From assembly GCA_041563475.1 (NCBI GenBank), contig JBFFMY010000009.1:1-64000 (forward strand): a DNA stretch of 64,000 nt, written 5' to 3'. The position numbers and the translations under genes are program-made. Below the pieces are notes generated by a model. The model was given only the letters and a program-made list of their open reading frames with translations, was not told the DNA's origin and searched no databases. Shown one piece after another: positions 45,311-52,441 of the stretch. The DNA is from CAJXZP01 sp041563475. GTDB lineage: Bacteria > Bacteroidota > Bacteroidia > Flavobacteriales_G > Salibacteraceae. Within the stretch, counting starts at the first letter, position 1, and each line of letters begins with the position of its first letter.

Positions 45311-45336
45311 ATCGAAGTCCGACTTTGATGTTTTTG
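45311..45336 (+). terminator. Probable rnhA terminator
   Basis: An 8-bp stem with one G-T pair around CCG (45311-45329) precedes GTTTTTG. It is nested within an outer 7-bp inverted repeat GGAAGAC (45299-45305) and GTCTTCC (45348-45354). Confidence 0.45.
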
Positions 45337-45434
45337 TTTCAAAAAAGGTCTTCCATCCGGGTTTCGTCCTTTTCTTTTTTTCATCAATTCTTAAACAAGG
45401 TTAAAATGGTATAATCTTAACAGCTGCATATCGT

Positions 45435-45463
45435 TTGTGGGCTTTCAAATAATTTTAGTTTTG
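45435..45463 (+). promoter_or_regulatory. Promoter of the HMG-CoA-lyase-like gene
   Basis: TTG at 45435-45437, an 18-bp spacer and TAGTTTTG at 45456-45463: full match to the Bacteroidota -33/-7 pattern. The ATG is 17 bp downstream. Confidence 0.7.
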
Positions 45464-45480
45464 TCAAACAAATCAAACGC

Positions 45481-46491
45481 ATGCAATTACCAAAATCAGT
45501 TAAAGTTAGTGATATCACAATTCGTGATGGCTTTCAACATGAAGAACGTTTTATTCCCACCGAGTCCAAAATATGGTTAGGAAAACGCTTAATAGATTGT
45601 GGTTTTACAGCCATTGAAGTTACCAATTTTGGCAACCCAAAAGGGATGCCGCAGTTTCGAGATGCGGATGAGGTTATTAAAGGCATCCGAAAAACAAAAA
45701 ATGGATATGACGGTGCAAATAACACACAACTAACAGCCGTTACCATTCGTGAAAGAGCCGTTGAAAGAGCCATTGAAGCACGATTAGAAGGGTATGGCCC
45801 AGATCGAATTTTGTTAATGGTCTCCACTAGTGAGGTTCATCATCAACGCAATTCTGGCTTGACGCTTGACGAATATTGGAAAATGAGCGAGAAATACATT
45901 CTCAAAGCCAAAGATGCAGGATTAAAAGTATGCGGAACCGTAAGCACCATTTGGGGATGTCCTATTACTGGCCCAACGGATATGAAATTGGCTGTGGATT
46001 ATACGCAACGCTGGTTAGATATTGGTGCGGATGATATTGAACATGCCGATCACGATGGTTCAGGAGTACCCACCAATGTTTACGACTATTTTTCCATGCT
46101 TTTAGATAGAATACCCGATCCAGAAAAACACATTGTTCACTTGCATTCTACGCGTGGAAGAGGGCTTGCCAATGCGTATGCGGCTCTTCAGGCGGGCATG
46201 ACTCATTTTGAATCTACCATGGGAGGTATTGGCGGGCAACCGGCCAATTTTGTGGACGGTGTTCCGGTATCTGGAACTGGGAAATATTACATTCAAGACC
46301 CTAATATTTCTGGTTTAATTAGTACTGAAGATTTAGTGGTAATGATAGATGAAATGGGAATTGATACGGGTTTAGATATTGACAAAATATTAGATACGGG
46401 TAAAATGGTTGAACGAATTGTTGGGCGTACACTAAGAAGTGAAACCATAAAAAGTGGTAGAATTCCAGCAAATTTGAAAACAAAATTCTAA
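45481..46491 (+). CDS. HMG-CoA-lyase-like DRE-TIM metallolyase, altered active site
   Basis: TIM-barrel lyase/aldolase of the HMGL-like family, 336 aa, longer than typical HMG-CoA lyase (about 290-300). The catalytic start ITIRDGFQHEE (Arg-Asp) and the metal-binding HxH in VHLHSTRGRGLANAYAAL are intact, as is VSTIWGCPITGP. However, the loop that normally reads GGCP (catalytic Cys) is GGIGGQPAN, and the metal-ligand Asn before TED is replaced (SGLISTEDL). It therefore probably acts on another substrate, or is not a classical HMG-CoA lyase. Monocistronic with its own promoter and terminator. Confidence 0.85.
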   Translation: MQLPKSVKVSDITIRDGFQHEERFIPTESKIWLGKRLIDCGFTAIEVTNFGNPKGMPQFRDADEVIKGIRKTKNGYDGANNTQLTAVTIRERAVERAIEARLEGYGPDRILLMVSTSEVHHQRNSGLTLDEYWKMSEKYILKAKDAGLKVCGTVSTIWGCPITGPTDMKLAVDYTQRWLDIGADDIEHADHDGSGVPTNVYDYFSMLLDRIPDPEKHIVHLHSTRGRGLANAYAALQAGMTHFESTMGGIGGQPANFVDGVPVSGTGKYYIQDPNISGLISTEDLVVMIDEMGIDTGLDIDKILDTGKMVERIVGRTLRSETIKSGRIPANLKTKF

Positions 46492-46515
46492 CCTAAAAAC
46501 AAAATTATAGAGCAT

Positions 46516-46551
46516 AAAAAAACCTTTCAGTTTTCAATGAAAGGTTTTTTT
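46516..46551. terminator. Bidirectional terminator (HMGL-like / MORN-like genes)
   Basis: A 14-bp stem (46516-46529 with 46538-46551) around an 8-nt loop, A and T runs on either side, between convergent genes. Confidence 0.88.
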
Positions 46552-46564
46552 GGTATTTACTTAA

Positions 46565-46924
46565 CTATTTTTTGGCCATCTGATTTGTAGTATAAGAAAT
46601 TCTATTTACAACCTCTCCATTGCTATAGGTTATCCAAGTTCCCGTTTTTTTGTCTCGAATAAAAAACCCTACAGCTTGCAATTCAGAATTGACAGTATAG
46701 GTCGTCCATTTACCCGTTTTTTTATCTTCCGAATATAACCCCGTTTCATAAATGGCTCCGGACTCAAAAAAATATGTTGCTTCAATTAGATTTTTAGTGA
46801 GCGATACAAATTTCGCTTTCAAATTTCCATTGGCATAAAATTCTTCTCTAACAACTTTACTTTCTTGGGAAAATAAGGCTGAACCTAAGATGACGAAAAC
46901 ACTTATTAAAACTAAATTTTTCAT
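46565..46924 (-). CDS. Exported MORN/YwqK-like repeat protein
   Basis: A 119-aa protein with a signal peptide (about 1-19, ends ALFSQ) and three or four short repeats with the pattern YxxGxxxxxGxW: FYANGNLKAKFVS, FFESGAIYETGLYSEDKKTGKW and FIRDKKTGTWITYSNGEVV. This is the MORN-variant (YwqK antitoxin-type) repeat common in Bacteroidota secreted or lipoproteins. Precise role unknown; a toxin partner is not adjacent. Confidence 0.8.
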   Translation of the reverse strand: MKNLVLISVFVILGSALFSQESKVVREEFYANGNLKAKFVSLTKNLIEATYFFESGAIYETGLYSEDKKTGKWTTYTVNSELQAVGFFIRDKKTGTWITYSNGEVVNRISYTTNQMAKK

Positions 46925-47086
46925 GCGGTTTTACAATTATCAATACCCAAAAATAGAAAATCATTGCAACATTAAGACAGTGTTATGCTAATGTTACCCA
47001 AATGTTAAAATTAGAGTTGGCTAGTCACCCTAAATTCTAGATTGTTTCAAACTTTTAAAAACTAATAAATTCAGATAAAATTGGCG

Positions 47087-47094
47087 TATTTTCG
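47087..47094 (+). promoter_or_regulatory. -7-like box for lepA
   Basis: TATTTTCG, seven of eight matches, followed by CGCGC and the ATG 6 bp downstream; an mRNA with almost no leader is implied if used. Confidence 0.4.
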
Positions 47095-47100
47095 CGCGCA

Positions 47101-48894
47101 ATGACAACAATAAAGAACATACGTAATTTTTGCATTATTGCACATATAGACCATGGTAAAAGCACCTTGGCCGATAGATTATTACAACAAACAAACACCA
47201 TTACCGAACGGGAAGCCCAAAATCAACTTTTAGATGATATGGACCTAGAACGTGAACGTGGAATTACCATTAAATCACATGCCATTCAAATGGCTTATTC
47301 ACAAGATGGTGTAGATTATACATTGAATCTCATTGATACTCCTGGGCACGTTGATTTTTCTTACGAAGTTTCTAGATCCATTGCGGCCTGCGAAGGAGCA
47401 TTACTAATTGTGGATGCTACACAAGGAATTCAGGCACAAACCATTTCTAACTTATACTTAGCATTAGATAGTAATTTGGAGATTATTCCCATTTTAAATA
47501 AAATGGATTTGCCTAGCGCAATGCCAGAAGAAGTCTCTGATCAAATTGTGGATTTAATTGGATGTGAGTATGAAGATATTATTCCTGCAAGTGGAAAAAC
47601 TGGCGAAGGAGTGGATAAAATATTAGAAGCGATTATTTCGAAAGTGCCACATCCAAAAGGTGATCCAGAGGCTCCTTTACAAGCCATGATTTTTGATTCT
47701 GTTTTTAATTCTTTTCGTGGAATCATTGCTTACATACGCGTTTTCAATGGCACCTTAAAGAAACGTGATTTAGTAAAATTCTTAAATACAAATCAGGAGT
47801 ATTACGCAGATGAAATTGGTGTTTTAGGTCTTACTCAAAAGCCCCAATTAGAACTTAAAGCGGGTAATGTTGGATACATTATTTCGGGCATCAAAGTAGC
47901 CAGAGAGGTGAAAGTGGGTGATACTATTACAAAAGTAGATAACCCGTGTAAACCTGTAAAAGGATATGAAGATGTAAAACCAATGGTTTTTGCCGGTGTG
48001 TATCCAGTGGAGAATGATGATTACGAAGAACTTCGTGATGCGATGGAAAAGCTTCAACTTAATGATGCTTCACTTACTTATGAACCAGAAACTTCGGTAG
48101 CTTTAGGTTTTGGGTTTCGTTGTGGATTCCTGGGTATGTTGCACATGGAAATTATTCAAGAACGTTTAGAACGGGAGTTCAACATGACGGTTATTACAAC
48201 GGTTCCAAACGTATCGTATATTATTCACACCAGAAAGGGCGAATCATTTACCATTCGAAATCCTTCTGAATTTCCAGACCCAGCTATTTTAGAGCACGTA
48301 GAAGAGCCCTATATTTCTGCACAAATCATAACCAAATCTGAGTTTATTGGCGCAATTATGACCTTGTGTATTGAAAAGCGTGGGCTTTTACAAACACAGA
48401 ATTATTTAACTACCGATCGTGTTGAAATTATTTTCCATATGCCTTTAGGGGAGATTGTGTTTGACTTTTACGACCGATTAAAAACGGTTTCTAAAGGTTA
48501 TGCATCGTTTGATTATCACCCAATTGAATACAAACGTTCACAGCTTGTTAAGCTTGATATTTTATTGAATGGAGATAACGTAGATGCCTTATCCGCTTTA
48601 ATTCACAGAGATAATGCATACAATTTGGGTAAAAAGATTTGCTCGAAATTGAGAGAGTTAATTCCGCGTCAACAATTTGATATTGCCATTCAATCTGCCA
48701 TTGGCGCAAAAATTATTTCCAGAGAAACCGTTAAAGCGGTTCGTAAGGATGTTACCGCTAAATGTTATGGGGGGGATATTTCCCGTAAGCGTAAACTTTT
48801 GGAAAAACAGAAAAAAGGAAAAAAACGAATGCGCCAAGTGGGTAACGTAGAAATACCTCAATCTGCTTTCATGGCTGTATTGAAATTAGATTAA
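47101..48894 (+). CDS. lepA: Elongation factor 4 (LepA)
   Basis: Ribosome-bound translational GTPase, 597 aa. G1 motif AHIDHGKST at 14-22, DTPGHVDFSYEV (G3) and NKMDLPSA (G4) are intact, followed by the LepA-specific C-terminal domain ending GKKRMRQVGNVEIPQSAFMAVL. Monocistronic, with a strong terminator after it. Confidence 0.98.
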   Translation: MTTIKNIRNFCIIAHIDHGKSTLADRLLQQTNTITEREAQNQLLDDMDLERERGITIKSHAIQMAYSQDGVDYTLNLIDTPGHVDFSYEVSRSIAACEGALLIVDATQGIQAQTISNLYLALDSNLEIIPILNKMDLPSAMPEEVSDQIVDLIGCEYEDIIPASGKTGEGVDKILEAIISKVPHPKGDPEAPLQAMIFDSVFNSFRGIIAYIRVFNGTLKKRDLVKFLNTNQEYYADEIGVLGLTQKPQLELKAGNVGYIISGIKVAREVKVGDTITKVDNPCKPVKGYEDVKPMVFAGVYPVENDDYEELRDAMEKLQLNDASLTYEPETSVALGFGFRCGFLGMLHMEIIQERLEREFNMTVITTVPNVSYIIHTRKGESFTIRNPSEFPDPAILEHVEEPYISAQIITKSEFIGAIMTLCIEKRGLLQTQNYLTTDRVEIIFHMPLGEIVFDFYDRLKTVSKGYASFDYHPIEYKRSQLVKLDILLNGDNVDALSALIHRDNAYNLGKKICSKLRELIPRQQFDIAIQSAIGAKIISRETVKAVRKDVTAKCYGGDISRKRKLLEKQKKGKKRMRQVGNVEIPQSAFMAVLKLD

Positions 48895-48895
48895 T

Positions 48896-48928
48896 AAAAA
48901 AAGGCTTCAATTACTTGAAGCCTTTTTT
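48896..48928. terminator. Bidirectional terminator (lepA / pgmB)
   Basis: Long perfect stem (AAGGCTTCAA with TTGAAGCCTT, extended by A and T runs) around TTAC between convergent lepA and pgmB. Confidence 0.9.
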
Positions 48929-48964
48929 ATCTTTTTACATTTAATTTATTCAGAAGCTTGCCCC

Positions 48965-49633
48965 CTAAACATCTTTGTGCACTTTATTGTATTCTGCATT
49001 TAGGTCATCCAGATTAAAATCTGCAAAACCTGGGATTACCAACTTTGCATTTCGCAAAACATGGCTATCTCCAACTCCGATAGACATAAACCCACCCCGG
49101 TTTGCCGCTTCAATCCCAGCCACTGCATCTTCAAAAACAACTGTTTCATTCGGTTGAGCTCCAACGGCATTCGCTCCTTTAATAAATACTTCCGGGCTAG
49201 GCTCACCTTTTCCCACTTGATTGCCATCAATAATTGCATCAAAGTAATGGGTTAATCCTATTTTTTCAAGAATTAATGGTGCGTTTTTACTTGCCGAGCA
49301 TAATACCATTTTCATATGGCTTTGTTGTAACGACCGTAAAAAAGCCTCAACGCCAGGTAAAACATCCTCACTTTTCATTTGATCTACTAGGGTCAGATAT
49401 TCCTCATTCTTCTTAAGGAGATAAGATTCAAATTGGGTGTCAGAAATAGAAATACCACCCTTTTTTAAAATTTGAGAAAGTGAATCTACACGGCTCACCC
49501 CTTTTAAAGCCTCATTGTCTATTAGATTAAATTCAATCCCTAAACTTTCAGCGATATGTTTCCAAGCAATGAAATGATACTTGGCAGTATCGCAAATTAC
49601 ACCGTCTAAATCAAAAATACATGCTGCTATCAT
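48965..49633 (-). CDS. pgmB: Beta-phosphoglucomutase-like HAD hydrolase
   Basis: HAD-superfamily enzyme, 222 aa, most like beta-phosphoglucomutase, which interconverts beta-glucose 1-phosphate and glucose 6-phosphate. Motif I FDLDGVICDTAKYHF with the nucleophile and acid/base Asp, GVSRVDSL cap residues, motif II SASKNAP, and motif III/IV GKGEPSPEVF and VFEDAVAGIEAANRGG are present. Overlaps the sugar-kinase gene by 4 bp in the pfkA operon, which supports a role in sugar-phosphate metabolism. Confidence 0.9.
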   Translation of the reverse strand: MIAACIFDLDGVICDTAKYHFIAWKHIAESLGIEFNLIDNEALKGVSRVDSLSQILKKGGISISDTQFESYLLKKNEEYLTLVDQMKSEDVLPGVEAFLRSLQQSHMKMVLCSASKNAPLILEKIGLTHYFDAIIDGNQVGKGEPSPEVFIKGANAVGAQPNETVVFEDAVAGIEAANRGGFMSIGVGDSHVLRNAKLVIPGFADFNLDDLNAEYNKVHKDV

Positions 49634-50499
49634 GATGGATTATTTTCTTTAAGAATATAATTTTTGTGATAATTTACTAAATCATCAATCGGTCGTTGAA
49701 TAATTTTTCCAATGGTAAGTCCCAGTTCTTCAGCTGCACTTTCAATAGCTTGATTAAAATAAAAGGCAACGGAACCCACAAAATTTATTTTGAGGGATTT
49801 AGCATTGGGGTAACACAATACATGAATACGTAAAAATTCCTTCATGCCATTATGCAACATTTCCTCAAAAAACGGCAAATTTTTATACCCGGAAATAAAC
49901 CGAACAAAACTCGCCAAATACACATTTGCATGGGGCTTAACGTACACATTGGTAACGATTTCTTGCATGGTTAGGCCATAAATTCTATTGAATTCTAATT
50001 CTACTTCTTTAGGTAATTGACCATATAAATAAGCTGCAATAAGTTTTTTACCAAAATAAGAGCCACTCCCTTCATCTCCTAAAATGAACCCTAATGCTGG
50101 AACAGATTCATGCAACTTTTTGCCATCAAAAAGACAAGAGTTGGATCCCGTTCCTAAAATGCATGTGATATTCGGTTCTCCTTGGTATGCAGAATAAGCT
50201 GCGCCAAGTAAGTCATGGTTAACTTGAATTTCAGCATTTGGGAAACTAATTCGCAATGCCACTTCCACTATATGATTTAGCTCTTTGGAAGAGCACCCCG
50301 CTCCATAATAATAAATAGCCTCTACTTCTTCACTAAGCTTAAGCAATTGCTCATTTTGTTTAATAGCTGTGGATATGGTTGCTTGAGAATGAAAATAAGG
50401 ATTAAAACCCATGGTAAGGGTTCGTAAAGCCTCCTCTCCGCTATTTTTAATAGCTATCCAGTCGCATTTTGTTGAGCCGCTATCTGCAATTAAAATCAT
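49630..50499 (-). CDS. BadF/BadG-family sugar kinase (N-acetylglucosamine kinase-like)
   Basis: ATPase of the BadF/BadG/BcrA/BcrD type of the ASKHA fold, 289 aa. Phosphate-1 motif ADSGSTKCDWI at the N-terminus, LGTGSNSCLFDG and FILGDEGSGSYFGKKLI (phosphate-2/adenosine) are present. Close relatives are N-acetylglucosamine kinases. Between pfkA (24-bp gap) and pgmB (4-bp overlap), so it likely phosphorylates a sugar that feeds glycolysis. Confidence 0.87.
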   Translation of the reverse strand: MILIADSGSTKCDWIAIKNSGEEALRTLTMGFNPYFHSQATISTAIKQNEQLLKLSEEVEAIYYYGAGCSSKELNHIVEVALRISFPNAEIQVNHDLLGAAYSAYQGEPNITCILGTGSNSCLFDGKKLHESVPALGFILGDEGSGSYFGKKLIAAYLYGQLPKEVELEFNRIYGLTMQEIVTNVYVKPHANVYLASFVRFISGYKNLPFFEEMLHNGMKEFLRIHVLCYPNAKSLKINFVGSVAFYFNQAIESAAEELGLTIGKIIQRPIDDLVNYHKNYILKENNPS

Positions 50500-50523
50500 A
50501 ATATTCGTATCAATTATTCAGTA

Positions 50524-51504
50524 TTAGGTAGCAGAAATATTTGCTACTCTTAAAAGTTCAGGATTCAAACTCGGATGTTGCTTTATGGCATCTTTAAACG
50601 AAGTGGAAACCATATGATCGTTTTTCATGCCAATCATAACACCACTCCTTCCTAACATCAGCATTTCCACTGCCTTTACACCCATTCTTGTGGCTAGAAC
50701 CCGATCAAAATACGATGGTGAACCTCCGCGTTGAACATGTCCTAAAACGGTAACCTTCACATCAAATTCTGGGAAAATCTCCCGGGTTTTCTGTGCAATT
50801 TTATAGGCTCCCCCTTCTTGATCACCTTCGGCAACAATAACAATATTTGAAGTCTTCTTCCTTTTTCGTCCCGCTTTAAGCGTTTCAATCAACGACTCAA
50901 ACTCCCCTTCCAGCTCCGGTATTAATATTTTTTCTGCCCCACACGCAATACCAGAATACATGGCTATATACCCTGAGTCTCTTCCCATTACTTCAATGAA
51001 GAAAAACCTATTGTGCGAAGAGGCCGTATCTCTAATTTTATCTACAGCCGATACAACCGTATTTACAGCAGTATCAAATCCAATGGTATAATCGGTTCCA
51101 TTAATATCATTATCAATAGTGCCTGGAATTCCAATACACGGAACCTTGAATTCCTGTTCAAAAATTTTGGCTCCGGTAAATGATCCATCCCCTCCAATAA
51201 TTACTAGGGCATCAATTTTATGTTTTTGAATATTTGCATATGCTTTATCTCTTCCCTCTTTCGTTCTAAACTCTTGTGAACGAGCCGTTTTTAAGATCGT
51301 TCCACCTCGATTAATGATATTACTAACGGAACGAGAATTCATGGGTCTAATATCTCCATTTATCAACCCTTGGTATCCCTGAAAAATTCCAACAGCCTCA
51401 AATTCATATTGAATAGCAGCACGAATTACAGCACGAATTGCGGCATTCATTCCAGGAGCATCTCCTCCAGAAGTAAGGACTCCTATTTTCTTAATTTTAC
51501 CCAT
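50524..51504 (-). CDS. pfkA: ATP-dependent 6-phosphofructokinase
   Basis: Committed step of glycolysis, 326 aa. N-terminal GVLTSGGDAPGMNAAIRAV; IIGGDGSFTGA with the Gly that marks ATP rather than pyrophosphate as donor; catalytic GTIDNDINGTDYTIGFDTA and MGRDSGYIA. First gene of the pfkA-kinase-pgmB operon, divergent from the Nudix-like regulator. Confidence 0.96.
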   Translation of the reverse strand: MGKIKKIGVLTSGGDAPGMNAAIRAVIRAAIQYEFEAVGIFQGYQGLINGDIRPMNSRSVSNIINRGGTILKTARSQEFRTKEGRDKAYANIQKHKIDALVIIGGDGSFTGAKIFEQEFKVPCIGIPGTIDNDINGTDYTIGFDTAVNTVVSAVDKIRDTASSHNRFFFIEVMGRDSGYIAMYSGIACGAEKILIPELEGEFESLIETLKAGRKRKKTSNIVIVAEGDQEGGAYKIAQKTREIFPEFDVKVTVLGHVQRGGSPSYFDRVLATRMGVKAVEMLMLGRSGVMIGMKNDHMVSTSFKDAIKQHPSLNPELLRVANISAT

Positions 51505-51630
51505 ATTTGTAAATATTCTTGCAAATTAGTGTATTTTTAACACTTATTAAAAAGTTTACATGCAAGATTTTTTACGTTCATCACTTTCAAATTACGCATT
51601 TATTTGTATTTCAACTAATTAACGTTTAAT

Positions 51631-52338
51631 ATGGCTGCCAAAATTCAAATGTCTGATGTATCCGTTGATTGTGTCGTATTCGGATTTGATGATAGTCAAT
51701 TGAAGGTTTTGTTAATTGAACAAAAAAAAGCTCTAGGCTCAACCAGCGCAGAAAAAAGGTATGCTTTACCCGGTGATTTAGTTTTTGTTGATGAAGGATT
51801 AGACGAAGCCGCCAGACGGGTTTTATATGAACTCACAAGTCTTGACAATGTGTTTTTAGAACAGTTCCACACTTTTGGTGACCCCGACAGAGTGAAAGGT
51901 TTAAAAGATGTAGAGTGGTTAAGAAGTTTTAGAAAAAATCCAGATACTCGGGTTATAACCACAGGCTATTACTCTTTGGTGAAAATGGAAGACTACAACC
52001 CTAGAGCCGCTAGTTTTGCGAGTGATATTGCCTGGTGGGAAGTCAACGACTTGCCTGAATTAGCCTTCGACCACAATTATATTTTAACCAAGGCATTAAA
52101 TGCGTTGAGAGATAAGTTCAGACACCATCATATAGGGTTCGAATTGCTTCCAAAGAAATTTACTTTGAGTCAACTGCAAGAACTGAATGAGATTGTTTTA
52201 GGAGAAAAACTAGATAAGCGGAATTTCCGAAGAAAAATTACCAAACTCAAAGAAATAGTTCCCTTAGACGAAAAACAAATTGGCGTGTTACATAAACCTG
52301 CTCAACTCTTTGAGTACGCTAAAGAAAACAAAGTGTAA
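51631..52338 (+). CDS. Nudix-fold transcriptional regulator (NrtR/AraR-like)
   Basis: A 235-aa protein with an N-terminal Nudix domain (about 8-140) and a C-terminal winged helix (about 155-225, FTLSQLQELNEIVLGEKLDKRNFRRKI). The Nudix box region reads GDLVFVDEGLDEAARRVLYELTSL, where the catalytic REx2EE glutamates are replaced, so hydrolysis is unlikely and the domain probably senses a ligand. Bacteroidota proteins of this layout include sugar-responsive regulators such as the arabinose regulator. Divergent from pfkA across 126 bp, which suggests it regulates that operon. Confidence 0.87.
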   Translation: MAAKIQMSDVSVDCVVFGFDDSQLKVLLIEQKKALGSTSAEKRYALPGDLVFVDEGLDEAARRVLYELTSLDNVFLEQFHTFGDPDRVKGLKDVEWLRSFRKNPDTRVITTGYYSLVKMEDYNPRAASFASDIAWWEVNDLPELAFDHNYILTKALNALRDKFRHHHIGFELLPKKFTLSQLQELNEIVLGEKLDKRNFRRKITKLKEIVPLDEKQIGVLHKPAQLFEYAKENKV

Positions 52339-52407
52339 TTGCCCATTTGATTAGTAAACCTTAAAAAAATATTGACGCCTAACTAGATAATTACACAGTT
52401 CCAGTAA

Positions 52408-52436
52408 TTGAATTTAAGAACAAACCTGTATATTTG
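52408..52436 (+). promoter_or_regulatory. Promoter of the first lamin-tail gene
   Basis: TTG at 52408-52410, an 18-bp spacer and TATATTTG at 52429-52436, a complete match to the -33/-7 pattern. The ATG at 52442 follows 5 bp later, implying a leaderless or near-leaderless mRNA. Confidence 0.65.
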
Positions 52437-52441
52437 GATGC

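Noticed and set aside
48975..49416. Several plus-strand frames inside pgmB
   Set aside because: Antisense to a HAD gene with all motifs intact; no domains.
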